Assembly: GCA_021740625.1 (NCBI GenBank)
Contig: JAIOZK010000008.1
Location: 91,627 to 141,568 of the forward strand
Source: Bacteroidales bacterium
Lineage (GTDB): Bacteria > Bacteroidota > Bacteroidia > Bacteroidales > JAIOZK01
DNA length: 49,942 nt
Direction of reading: 5' to 3'
Within the stretch, counting starts at the first letter, position 1. Each line of letters begins with the position of its first letter. The translations under genes were made by a program, and so were the position numbers. A model generated the notes under the pieces. It ran no database searches. It saw only the letters and a program-made list of their open reading frames with translations, and was not told the DNA's origin. This document shows positions 26,693 to 35,571 of the stretch, piece after piece.

Positions 26693-28173
26693 TGCCTGGC
26701 GACCTGTTTGAGGTTTTTCCATTCCATTGCACCGGCAACAAATACATAAACCAGCATCAAGAAAGTATTCACTATGTATTTTGCCGTTTCAGATTTGAAA
26801 TCAATCCATTGACTTACAAAAAATAATATCACAGCAAGTGCAATGTAAAAAACAACTTTCTTAACCTGGTAAGGTACGCTGTAATATTTGCGCATCAGGA
26901 AATATGAAAGGATCAGCATGCTGCCATAACAGGCAAAAGTTGCCCAGGCCGAACCCAGGTATCCAAACCTGGGGATCCAGAGGTAGTTCAGCAACAGTGT
27001 GATGAGGGCACCGAATATTGCCATCATGGCACCGTATCGGGTCTTGTTGGTGACTTTAAACCAAACCGACAAATTATAGTAAAGACCCATAAACATATAC
27101 GCCAGCAGCAGAATGGGAATTACCGAGACATAGGATCTGAAATCCTTGCCCAGGATCAGGATGACAACATCTATATACAGCATAATGGCAAGAAATAAAA
27201 GAGAAGCGGCTATGCTGAAATAATTCATGAGTTGAGCATAGGTTGCCCTGGCATCCTTTTCCCCGGCATAAGCAAAAAAGAAGGGTTCAACCGCATAACG
27301 GAAGGCCTGGATGAAAAGGCTCATCAGGATGGCGATCTTATAGGATGCAGAATACAATCCCAGCTCGGCTTCAGCGATATTCTCCGGTAACAAATAGCGC
27401 AACATGATCCTGCCAAGGGTTTCATTCATAATCCCGGCAAGTCCTGCAAACAATAATGGCAAGGCGTATATGATCATTCTGGTCCATAAGGCTTTGTCAA
27501 ATCGGAAGGATATTGAGAAAATGTCCGGTATCAGTAAAAGCAGGGTAATGCTGCTGGCGATCAGATTGCTGATAAAAATATAAGCGATCAGGCTTATTTG
27601 CGGATCGAAAAACATTTGTACCACCTGGAATAAAAATCCTTCATGATGGTTTTCAAGTATATAAGGACAGAACAAAATAAAGAAGAGATTGAAAAAAATA
27701 TTGATTCCAATATTGATCATTTTGATCATGGCAAAACGCCTGGCCTTGTTCAGCATCCTCAGCCGGGCAAAGGGAATGGCCGACAATACATCCAGTGAAA
27801 GAATAATACCCAGCCATACCACGTACTCGGAATGTTGAGGATATTTGATCCAGTTTGCAATATCTCCTGAAAACAATAAAACGGCCATGAGAAAAGCCAG
27901 GGTAGAAACGAATAATGATATCAAGCCAGTGCTGTAAACCTTTTCCTTATTCTTTTCCAGCTCGGAATAGCGGAAAAAGGAAGTTTCCATGCCATAAGTC
28001 AAAACGATAAAAAACACGGCAACAAAAGAATACATCAGGATGACAACGCCATATTCGGCCTGGTCGAGGGTTCTTGTGTACAATGGAACCAGCAGGTAAT
28101 TCAAAATTCGTCCAACAATACTGGGAACACCGTATATGGCAGTTTGTCCGGCAAGTTTTTTAAAAGGATTCAA
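26689..28173 (-). CDS. Oligosaccharide flippase (Wzx/MurJ-like, MOP superfamily)
   Basis: 494 residues with about 14 transmembrane segments. The N-terminus GQTAIYGVPSIVGRILNYLL and the region PLYTRTLDQAEYGVVILMYS are typical of polysaccharide-exporter proteins of the MOP superfamily. It probably flips lipid-linked oligosaccharide across the inner membrane; the substrate is unknown. It is the last gene of the long minus-strand operon, 14 bases behind the sensor kinase. No glycosyltransferase or polymerase is nearby, so the sugar pathway lies elsewhere. Confidence 0.85.
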   Translation of the reverse strand: MNPFKKLAGQTAIYGVPSIVGRILNYLLVPLYTRTLDQAEYGVVILMYSFVAVFFIVLTYGMETSFFRYSELEKNKEKVYSTGLISLFVSTLAFLMAVLLFSGDIANWIKYPQHSEYVVWLGIILSLDVLSAIPFARLRMLNKARRFAMIKMINIGINIFFNLFFILFCPYILENHHEGFLFQVVQMFFDPQISLIAYIFISNLIASSITLLLLIPDIFSISFRFDKALWTRMIIYALPLLFAGLAGIMNETLGRIMLRYLLPENIAEAELGLYSASYKIAILMSLFIQAFRYAVEPFFFAYAGEKDARATYAQLMNYFSIAASLLFLAIMLYIDVVILILGKDFRSYVSVIPILLLAYMFMGLYYNLSVWFKVTNKTRYGAMMAIFGALITLLLNYLWIPRFGYLGSAWATFACYGSMLILSYFLMRKYYSVPYQVKKVVFYIALAVILFFVSQWIDFKSETAKYIVNTFLMLVYVFVAGAMEWKNLKQVARH

Positions 28174-28187
28174 GGATTGTTGTGCAT

Positions 28188-31100
28188 TTATTGTTTCTCC
28201 TTGGGCAAATCTACGATAAAAGTAGTACCCGATCCCGGTTCGGAAGTAAAATCTATTGTGCCGCCAGATTCCATGATAATGCTTTTCACGATGGCCAAAC
28301 CCAATCCCATACCACTGGATTTGGTAGTGAAATTGGGAGAGAATATCTTTTCCATGATCGCAGGTTCAATTCCAACCCCATTGTCCTTTACCGCTATCCG
28401 GTAAAGATCCGGGTATTCTGACAGGCCAAGGATAATCCGGGGTTCTTTCTTGCCCTCAACAGCCTGTATTGCATTTTCAATCAAATTATTAAAAGCACGC
28501 ATGATTTGTTTCCGGTCTGCTTTAACATTACAGGGTCCGTCAATATTTGCTTTCATGCTAATATCTATGCCGCTGTTGTGGTACAATTCTATTTCCCTGT
28601 TCAGGATTTCACACAGATCTACGCTTTCCATTTGGCCCAGCGGCATTTTGGCAAAATCAGAAAACTCAGAAGCAATGCTTGAAAGTGTATCGATTTGTTC
28701 AATGATGGTATTGGATATTTTTTTGAATTGCTTTTCCCATGATTCATCTTTTTGTTCAATGATCCTTTTTAAATGCTGTATGCTCAATTTCATTGGGGTA
28801 AGAGGATTTTTGATCTCATGAGCCACCTGTTTGGCCATTTCCCGCCAGGCACTTTCCCGCTCTGAACGCGCCAGCATTTCCGCGCTTTTTTCAAGCGCTT
28901 CCACCATCCGGTTGTATTCATCAACGAGTTGTCCGAGTTCATCCTGGCTGCTCCAGTTGATCTTGTCCATGGATTGAACCAGTTTCAGTTTTGACATTTT
29001 TGACCGGATCAGCAGCAAGGGCTTTGTGATTTGTTGTGAGATGATTATGGTTAGGATAACTGCGATCACAAAAATGATCAGGTAAACATTGATAAAAGCT
29101 GTCAGGAAAGTAGATATCTCATCCTTTAGCGCGTCTTGCCTGGCAAAATAAGGAAGGTTCAAAATGGCGATCAGATCTTTCTGTGCATTCCGGAAGGGCT
29201 GATAAGCCGACAAATACTCGTAATTCCCAATCTTTTCCCGGTGAATGTAGAGAATTTTTTTTCTGTTCATGATCTTTTCCATGGCTTCGTTGTCCATTCT
29301 TTTGCTGATCAATCCTTCTTCAAATATCTGGGGCCTTGAAGAGGCAACCAGCTTCCCTGAAAGATCATAGAGATTGATGTCTGTAAAAAACACCTGGGAA
29401 AACTTCGACAGAAGTTCATTTATATAAGGATACAGATCGGGAGTAAGTTCTTCTATATTTGCCAGTTTATGCTCCATTTCGATGAGTACCGAATGTGATT
29501 TTTCGGTAAGAATATCGGTCGTTTTCTTGTTGTTAATACGGATGATATAGGCAGTAGATAAAACTCCAATAAAAAGAAAAGTAACAAATACAATGCTGAT
29601 GATGGAGGTTTGTAGTCTTTTCCGGAAGGTCAACGGCCCTTTCAGAATCTCGACGGGTTTTCGTGTAACGAACAGAAAGACAAGAATATAAATTGAGAAA
29701 GTTACCAACAAATACGCCAGTGGAGCAATGAAATCAAAGAAATCAGTTGCTTTGTTGCTTACCACCAGATAAGAATCCCGCTCAAGTTTATAAAACTTAT
29801 GCAGATAATCATTTCTGTTCAATTGCGCAGGCAGAGTATCTTGCATAAAATAATTATCAAGATTGATAGAGTACTGATAATTCCCAAATTTATATACCAG
29901 TTCCCCATCCCGGTATTTGGCTACAGAATGTTCTTTTAAAAAAGGATCCAGTTCACTGGCCTTATTGATCAACAACTCGGGATAACCCAGCCCTTCCGGA
30001 ATAAATCTCGAATAAAACTCAATGAAGACCACATAATTATTCACACCCGTATCAAATTCAATCTTTCCAATATAATTCTTGTCAATTGTATTGTCATCAA
30101 GCAGAAAGAGGTTTTCCACGCTGGTTTCAATTCCCATATCATCAATAATACCTTCAAAGTATTCCCTGCAGTTGATGATGTAATCATCTGGTTCGATGAT
30201 CAATTCTTTCAGACTGTCGCATGGCGTGATAAACACATCATATTGTTGCCAGAAAGGATCATTAAAGCGTTTCATAATTAAACGTATGAGCCTGTCCTCA
30301 GTGCTATCCGAGAGATAATCTGTATCAAGCAATGATGATATCTCCCGGCTCTCATGCATTTCATCACTTACTTTCTCAAAAAGATATTCAAGCAAGGGAT
30401 TTTCCTGCATTGTGATTTTTTGTACAAGCAATTCCTGATTTTTACTATTCCTTGTTTTATCCGACCGATTGATAATTATGGTGGTGATTAATGCAAATAC
30501 CAGCAGGTTAACGATAATAAAACCTACTGTTATTCTCTTTTTTAGACGTTTAAAATAAGCAAAAAGGCCGAGGAGGTATACTGCTATAAATATTTGAATA
30601 ATAAAAGGTTGCTCTGATATAAACACGAAATTGAGTATTGAAATCACCAGGAGAATAAGCAGACCTAAAAAATATCTCTTGCCAAATACTTCTTCATACA
30701 ATTGCATAAACCTGGAAGTGATCAGAAAGAAAATCATCAGCAGGGATGCAATGCTAAACAAGCTCAGTACACCTGCAAAACTCAATTCAAAGACATTGTC
30801 GAGCTGAAAGGGAATTGAAGAATCCAGCACCAGGCTCTGTATCTGATTTACGATCAAATCATATAATAAAACGCTTATGCAAAGCATCAAAAATGCAATC
30901 AAATTGCGGGTAGCACCAGGTATTTTCTTCCCAAAACCAAAAGAATCTGATCTTACAATCAGCAATACGATAACAAGCAGAAGGATTATATTGACAAAAA
31001 AATCGCCAAGGGAAGACATGATAAAAGAGGAAGCATAAAAATGAGCAGTAAACAGTTTTGTTTCGTAGAGAATATCGGGTATTTTAAAATAATAAAGCAA

Positions 31101-31856
31101 GCCTCTTATGATGATAATATCAATTGCAAATGTGATGTTCAGTAGGAGGTCGCTTTGAAAGATCTTAAAAAATTTCCTGTAGCTCCCATACAAAAATGCA
31201 ATAAAAAACAAAAAACCAGCAAAATATAATATAAACAAGAGTATTTCTGTTCTTTGCGAAACCAGGTGTGATTCTCTGGTCCTGTTTATTGAGAATAAAT
31301 ACTCACCCTTGCTGTTGAATATGGCATTTTTTGAAGGATTGCTGATAAGCTCATATTCATTGGCATTTGAACAGGAATGAGCAAAAGCATTGACGAGAAA
31401 TTCATTTTGATATGGATAATTTGATTTAACAAGAATAAAGGCCAAAGCTGACAATTCACTTCCACTGATCTCACTGAGCTGGTAATAACCATTGCTGAGT
31501 TTAACAAATTGTGGTAATTTTTTTTTATAAGAGCGATATTCGTAAGGGACTTTATTTCCAGTCCAGTAAACCAAGGAATCATCATCGAAAAGGAGTACTT
31601 CAGTTTTTTCCCTTTCCAACGTCTTTGCGATCTTCTGGATTCTTTTTTCATTTCCGGCATGTAATGATGAATAGGCTTCCAGAAGCTGTCCGCTCAAATC
31701 ATGAATGTTTTTTTCACGTGAGACGACCTGTTTTTGGAGTTCTTCAGTGACCTCTTCCGTGCTTTGTCGTACGAAAAAACAAGAAATATAAGTAGCGATC
31801 AATAAGAGTAAAGCAGAAACAATTAAATAAATGAAAGATTTTTTCATTCTCAGCAA
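28188..31856 (-). CDS. Large transmembrane sensor histidine kinase
   Basis: 1222 residues. Transmembrane helix 1 is at about 8-28, with a periplasmic domain to about 205. A bundle of about eight helices (206-470) and a second extracytoplasmic domain (480-690) follow. Then a helix near 700, a third sensor domain, a helix (TAFINVYLIIFVIAVILTI), HAMP (about 950-1000), HisKA with His1013 (AKQVAHEIKNPLTPMKL), and HATPase with N-box NNLIENAIQA, DNGVGIEPA and GMGLGLAI. The HisKA/HAMP part is NtrY-like. No receiver domain is fused or adjacent, so its regulator is elsewhere. It sits in the operon with methyltransferase, mnmG and flippase; this context suggests an envelope or growth signal. Gap to the upstream gene is 41 bases. 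Confidence 0.88.
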   Translation of the reverse strand: MLRMKKSFIYLIVSALLLLIATYISCFFVRQSTEEVTEELQKQVVSREKNIHDLSGQLLEAYSSLHAGNEKRIQKIAKTLEREKTEVLLFDDDSLVYWTGNKVPYEYRSYKKKLPQFVKLSNGYYQLSEISGSELSALAFILVKSNYPYQNEFLVNAFAHSCSNANEYELISNPSKNAIFNSKGEYLFSINRTRESHLVSQRTEILLFILYFAGFLFFIAFLYGSYRKFFKIFQSDLLLNITFAIDIIIIRGLLYYFKIPDILYETKLFTAHFYASSFIMSSLGDFFVNIILLLVIVLLIVRSDSFGFGKKIPGATRNLIAFLMLCISVLLYDLIVNQIQSLVLDSSIPFQLDNVFELSFAGVLSLFSIASLLMIFFLITSRFMQLYEEVFGKRYFLGLLILLVISILNFVFISEQPFIIQIFIAVYLLGLFAYFKRLKKRITVGFIIVNLLVFALITTIIINRSDKTRNSKNQELLVQKITMQENPLLEYLFEKVSDEMHESREISSLLDTDYLSDSTEDRLIRLIMKRFNDPFWQQYDVFITPCDSLKELIIEPDDYIINCREYFEGIIDDMGIETSVENLFLLDDNTIDKNYIGKIEFDTGVNNYVVFIEFYSRFIPEGLGYPELLINKASELDPFLKEHSVAKYRDGELVYKFGNYQYSINLDNYFMQDTLPAQLNRNDYLHKFYKLERDSYLVVSNKATDFFDFIAPLAYLLVTFSIYILVFLFVTRKPVEILKGPLTFRKRLQTSIISIVFVTFLFIGVLSTAYIIRINNKKTTDILTEKSHSVLIEMEHKLANIEELTPDLYPYINELLSKFSQVFFTDINLYDLSGKLVASSRPQIFEEGLISKRMDNEAMEKIMNRKKILYIHREKIGNYEYLSAYQPFRNAQKDLIAILNLPYFARQDALKDEISTFLTAFINVYLIIFVIAVILTIIISQQITKPLLLIRSKMSKLKLVQSMDKINWSSQDELGQLVDEYNRMVEALEKSAEMLARSERESAWREMAKQVAHEIKNPLTPMKLSIQHLKRIIEQKDESWEKQFKKISNTIIEQIDTLSSIASEFSDFAKMPLGQMESVDLCEILNREIELYHNSGIDISMKANIDGPCNVKADRKQIMRAFNNLIENAIQAVEGKKEPRIILGLSEYPDLYRIAVKDNGVGIEPAIMEKIFSPNFTTKSSGMGLGLAIVKSIIMESGGTIDFTSEPGSGTTFIVDLPKEKQ

Positions 31857-31897
31857 ATATTGACGAACCCAAATTTAGCAATAATCAAACCAGAATC

Positions 31898-32779
31898 CTA
31901 TAATTTCTTCAGTATGTATATCAAACTGCTATAGTTCATGTTTTGACGTGCTTTTATATTTGATTTAAAACCATTTATAAAAGCCATAGGATAGTGATAA
32001 AAACCCCGCTTATATTTCTCACTCAACAAAGAAATAAAATACGCATCAAAAACCAGGGGTTTAATATTTCTTAGCCTGAAACCAAAATTTTCGGCCAGCT
32101 TCTTAAAACTATGCTTGTTAAAATGATACAGATGTCGTGGTGTGTCCAGGGCAGCCCAATATTTTCCATAAAAAGAGGCATCCCAAGAATTGATATTGGG
32201 CACTGCAATGATCAATATTCCATCCTTGTCCAAACATCCATACAGGCATTTCATGGTTTCTTCCAGATCGGAAATATGTTCCAGCACGTGCCACAGTGAG
32301 ATTATATCGAACTGCTGGCCTAATAGCTCACTTTTTTCTGAGTATACTTTGATTTGATGCTTTTCAATGGATTTTTTTCTTGCTTCTTCGTTCAATTCCA
32401 GGCCAGCAACCTGCCAATTTTTCTTTTTGAAATATGCAAGCAGATCACCCGTAGCAGATCCATAATCCAATATTTTTCCTGTATTTTTAACACTTAGCGT
32501 TTTAACAAGTCCAAATTTATTTTTAATTCCTATGGTTTTGGCAAACTTATACAAAAAGTCTTTCAGATTGTTGAGCTTATTTTTGTGTGATAGATATTCT
32601 TCGCTTTTATAATAATGCTCCAGGTGATCATCTTCAGGCCTGGGATTTGTAAAAACAAAGCGGCAAGCTGAACATTGCACCAAATTAAATTCTTCCCCCG
32701 AAAAGAAATAATCCCTTGTTTCTAGATAGGGTGAAAACTCCTTGCTTTTGCAAAGCGGACATTCCTTCATTTCATTCAT
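31898..32779 (-). CDS. SAM-dependent methyltransferase with N-terminal zinc-binding pair
   Basis: 293 residues from the ATG at 32777-32779. The N-terminus has ECPLCKSKEF and QCSACRFVFTNPRP, two CxxC knuckles usual in this class of methyltransferases (often in surface sugar or methylated-lipid pathways). The SAM site reads ILDYGSATGDLLAYF, with an acidic LELNEEA at the ribose position and FDIISLWHVLEHI. A longer start at a TTG (32806) would translate the parS site and was rejected. Lying between mnmG and the kinase in one operon, it could modify RNA or an envelope compound; the substrate is not determined. Confidence 0.8.
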   Translation of the reverse strand: MNEMKECPLCKSKEFSPYLETRDYFFSGEEFNLVQCSACRFVFTNPRPEDDHLEHYYKSEEYLSHKNKLNNLKDFLYKFAKTIGIKNKFGLVKTLSVKNTGKILDYGSATGDLLAYFKKKNWQVAGLELNEEARKKSIEKHQIKVYSEKSELLGQQFDIISLWHVLEHISDLEETMKCLYGCLDKDGILIIAVPNINSWDASFYGKYWAALDTPRHLYHFNKHSFKKLAENFGFRLRNIKPLVFDAYFISLLSEKYKRGFYHYPMAFINGFKSNIKARQNMNYSSLIYILKKL

Positions 32780-32789
32780 CTGCAACTTT

Positions 32790-32805
32790 TGTTTCACGTG
32801 GAACA
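32790..32805. promoter_or_regulatory. parS centromere site (TGTTTCACGTGGAACA)
   Basis: The complement reads TGTTCCACGTGAAACA, an exact match to the ParB-binding consensus TGTTNCACGTGAAACA. It lies between mnmG and the methyltransferase start, on non-coding DNA. ParB would load here for chromosome segregation. Confidence 0.85.
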
Positions 32806-32811
32806 ATATAT

Positions 32812-34686
32812 TTATCTTCCCAGGTAAACCCTCAAAACAGAAATGTCTGCAGGAGATACACCACTGATCCTTGAGGCTTGTCCCAAGGTCTTTGGCCTGA
32901 TTCTATTCAGTTTTTCCCTTGCTTCGAAGGATAATGATTTCAGCGCATGAAAATCGAAGTTATCCTTTAAGATAAAATCCTCAAGTGAGTTTAACTTTCC
33001 AGCCATTTCTTTTTCCTTTTTTATATATCCTTCATATTTTACCTGTATTTCAGCCTCCTCAACGCTTTCCTTATCTGGTTTTAAATGATCTATAAAATTA
33101 CGCAGCTTTTTTGAACCTATAATTAAGTCGTTGATAGAAATCTGGGGCCGCAGCAATATTGTATCAAGTTTGTTTTTTTGTGGCAATTCCTTTGTATTCC
33201 GATTCTTAAGCACGGGGTTTAGCTCTTCTGGAATTGCACTTTCCTTTTTAATAAATTTTACGATCTGATCGATCTCTTTTCTTTTTTGCTCAACCCTGCG
33301 CATCCTATCATCGCTTGCCAGACCAAGTTTGTGGCTTCTTTCTGTCAATCTTAAATCAGCATTATCCTGGCGCAATAAAATTCGAAACTCGGCCCTGGAG
33401 GTAAACATTCTGTATGGTTCGTCCACACCTTTTGTGATGAGGTCATCGATTAATACACCGATGTATGCATCTGATCTACTGAGAATAAATGATTCTTCTG
33501 CATGGTTTTTAAGATGTGCATTTATTCCAGCCATGATCCCTTGAGAAGCTGCCTCTTCGTAACCGGTTGTACCATTGATCTGGCCAGCGAAATACAAATT
33601 CTCGATTAACTTGGTTTCTAAGGTATATTTAAGCTGTACTGGTGGAAAATAATCATATTCGATTGCATAACCAGGTCGAAATATCTTGGCATTTTCAAAT
33701 CCCGGTATTTTTTGAAGTGCCTTGTATTGTATATCATCGGGCAATGAAGATGAAAAACCGTTTACATAATATTCAACCGTATTCCACCCTTCGGGTTCTA
33801 TAAAAAGCTGATGCTGATCCTTATCGGCGAACCTGTCTATTTTGTCTTCTATAGAGGGGCAATACCTTGGCCCGATCCCTCCTATTCTTCCATTAAACAT
33901 AGGAGAATCCTTAAATCCCAAACGTAATTGATCATGCACTTTAAGATTGGTAAAGGCAAGGTAACAATCTCTTTGCTTTTTTGGTATTTTGGTTGATGTA
34001 AATGAAAACTTACCAGGAAACTCATCCCCCTTTTGCACTTCCAGCTTGTTGAAATCTATTGTTCTTCCATCCACCCGAACAGGAGTTCCTGTTTTCATTC
34101 TGTCTGAGGCAAACCCAAGCCTGTTTAACTCTTCTGTAATTCCAACTGAAGCTTTCTCTCCGATTCTTCCGCCTCCAATTTTCTTTTTACCAATGTGTAT
34201 GATACCATTCAGGAAAGTCCCATTCGTCAGAATTACTGATTTTGAGAATATCTCATGCCCCATGGAGGTTCGCACACCTTTAACATTTTTATCTTTAACG
34301 ATCAGTCCGACAACCATATCCTGCCAAAAGTCTAGATTTTTTGTGTTTTCTAACATCTTTCTGTATTCTATCGAAAACAACATTCTGTCATTTTGTGTCC
34401 TTGGACTCCACATGGCTGGTCCTTTGCTTTTGTTCAGCATCCTGAATTGTATCATTGATTTGTCAGATACAATCCCGGAATACCCTCCAAGTGCATCTAT
34501 TTCCCTTACGATTTGCCCCTTGGCAATTCCACCCATAGCAGGATTACAACTCATCTGCGCCATGTTCATCATATTCATCGTTATCATCAATACAGATGAA
34601 CCCAGGTTTGCAGCAGAAGCTGCAGCTTCGCAGCCGGCATGCCCAGCGCCTACTACAATTATATCGTATTTCTTATTAAATATCAT
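32812..34686 (-). CDS. mnmG: tRNA uridine-5-carboxymethylaminomethyl modification enzyme MnmG
   Basis: 624 residues, the usual size. It works with MnmE to build the cmnm5 group on U34 of tRNAs that read NNA/NNG codons, using FAD and NADH. The FAD site is [18 protein letters not shown], followed by [20 protein letters not shown] and the [10 protein letters not shown] segment. The C-terminal helical domain with RVYLGR end is present. It is formerly GidA, commonly near the replication origin. It overlaps ybeY by 4 bases (ATGA), so the two are translationally coupled, and a parS site lies on each side. Confidence 0.96.
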   Translation of the reverse strand: MIFNKKYDIIVVGAGHAGCEAAASAANLGSSVLMITMNMMNMAQMSCNPAMGGIAKGQIVREIDALGGYSGIVSDKSMIQFRMLNKSKGPAMWSPRTQNDRMLFSIEYRKMLENTKNLDFWQDMVVGLIVKDKNVKGVRTSMGHEIFSKSVILTNGTFLNGIIHIGKKKIGGGRIGEKASVGITEELNRLGFASDRMKTGTPVRVDGRTIDFNKLEVQKGDEFPGKFSFTSTKIPKKQRDCYLAFTNLKVHDQLRLGFKDSPMFNGRIGGIGPRYCPSIEDKIDRFADKDQHQLFIEPEGWNTVEYYVNGFSSSLPDDIQYKALQKIPGFENAKIFRPGYAIEYDYFPPVQLKYTLETKLIENLYFAGQINGTTGYEEAASQGIMAGINAHLKNHAEESFILSRSDAYIGVLIDDLITKGVDEPYRMFTSRAEFRILLRQDNADLRLTERSHKLGLASDDRMRRVEQKRKEIDQIVKFIKKESAIPEELNPVLKNRNTKELPQKNKLDTILLRPQISINDLIIGSKKLRNFIDHLKPDKESVEEAEIQVKYEGYIKKEKEMAGKLNSLEDFILKDNFDFHALKSLSFEAREKLNRIRPKTLGQASRISGVSPADISVLRVYLGR

Positions 34687-35123
34687 AAATTTTTTGTTCC
34701 ACGTGAAACATATGCAGCAATATACTCATTCTCCTTCCTGCTCATCTCTCTTTTCTCTTCTTCAGTTTGATCCCTATATCCTATAAGATGCAAAAATCCG
34801 TGAAAAATAACTCTATCTCTCTCTTTTTCAATGTTTTGACCATATATTCCTGCATTATCTCTAATTCTTTCTTCACTGATATAAATATCTCCTTTAATTT
34901 TCTCATCATCCGATAAATCGAAACTGATAACGTCTGTATAATAGTCTCTCTTCAAAAATTCCTTGTTGATCTGTAACAATCTTTCATCATCACAGAATAT
35001 ATAATTTAATTCATTTAAATCCCGACCTTCTTCCTTTGTCATTTCTTTTAAAAATCGACGCAATGATATTTCCGCAAGGGAAATCTTTTTGATTCCTTCG
35101 AAAAAAAAACGAATTTCCGCCAT
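34683..35123 (-). CDS. ybeY: Endoribonuclease YbeY (16S rRNA maturation)
   Basis: 146 residues from the ATG at 35121-35123; the longer open frame runs into the GHKL gene. YbeY is a zinc metalloprotein for 16S 3'-end maturation and ribosome quality control. The motif is [16 protein letters not shown]: two His in HGxLH are kept, and the third ligand position is Asp, as I recall is usual in Bacteroidota. [20 protein letters not shown] is also typical. It overlaps mnmG by 4 bases, and its last codons (VSRGT) are written by the second parS site. It is 4 bases behind the GHKL gene. Confidence 0.92.
   Translation of the reverse strand: MAEIRFFFEGIKKISLAEISLRRFLKEMTKEEGRDLNELNYIFCDDERLLQINKEFLKRDYYTDVISFDLSDDEKIKGDIYISEERIRDNAGIYGQNIEKERDRVIFHGFLHLIGYRDQTEEEKREMSRKENEYIAAYVSRGTKNL
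34695..34710. promoter_or_regulatory. parS centromere site (TGTTCCACGTGAAACA)
   Basis: An exact match to TGTTNCACGTGAAACA, and the reverse complement of the site at 32790. It is inside the ybeY 3' end, about 1.9 kb from its partner on the other side of mnmG. Confidence 0.88.
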
Positions 35124-35127
35124 AATT

Positions 35128-35571
35128 TTAGTGGTTTTTATGCTGCAATTTTTCAGCAGACTGGTAATATTGCGAAAGCTTTTTTCTACGGTGTTCTGCC
35201 TTCTGTTTGAACAAACCACCTATATCAAAACATAGGCTTATGCTTTTCTGATCATTGGAAACCTCCACCTGGTCTGTCAGCATTTCAATTAAAAAAATGC
35301 TTTTTTCTTCAGCCTCATCCTCCATTTCCCGTAAAAGGTCTGGTACCTTCTCCCCTTCCAGACTGAAAGAAATACTGAGCATTTTTTCCTTTTCCTGATT
35401 TATGCTGATCTCTTTCGTTTCCTTTCCTTTTAAAATGTCGATTGCTTCAAGTACAGATATCAGGATGTTTCCGAAATAACTGTCCGTCAAACTATATTGA
35501 TTGCAAACATCTTCAACAAAACGTTCTACTTCCTGTAGGTAATTATCTTGCTTAATCAGAACTGCTGCCAT
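35128..35571 (-). CDS. Degenerate GHKL-type ATPase (anti-sigma-factor-kinase-like)
   Basis: 147 residues. The frame matches the small serine-kinase-like GHKL proteins that Bacteroidota carry beside ybeY: LQEVERFVEDVCNQYSLTDS and YFGNILISVLEAI correspond to the family start and N-box. Family members normally continue with EAVNNAIIHGN, a DEGxGF box and a GRGIFL box. Here these read EAIDILKGKETKE, SLEGEKVPDLL and EEKSIFLIEML, so the ATP/Mg ligands are missing although the fold-bearing hydrophobic pattern remains. It is probably a non-catalytic binding protein or a gene in decay. The ATG at 35569-35571 overlaps the DUF4175 gene by 20 bases. Confidence 0.65.
   Translation of the reverse strand: MAAVLIKQDNYLQEVERFVEDVCNQYSLTDSYFGNILISVLEAIDILKGKETKEISINQEKEKMLSISFSLEGEKVPDLLREMEDEAEEKSIFLIEMLTDQVEVSNDQKSISLCFDIGGLFKQKAEHRRKKLSQYYQSAEKLQHKNH

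Noticed and set aside
31710-31725. Third CACGTG site resembling parS
   Set aside because: Three mismatches to TGTTNCACGTGAAACA, and it is inside the kinase coding region; too weak to call.
32780-32806. Methyltransferase start at TTG 32806 (MFHVKQ...)
   Set aside because: It would translate the parS site; such MFHVKQ starts are a known parS artefact, and an ATG lies at 32779.
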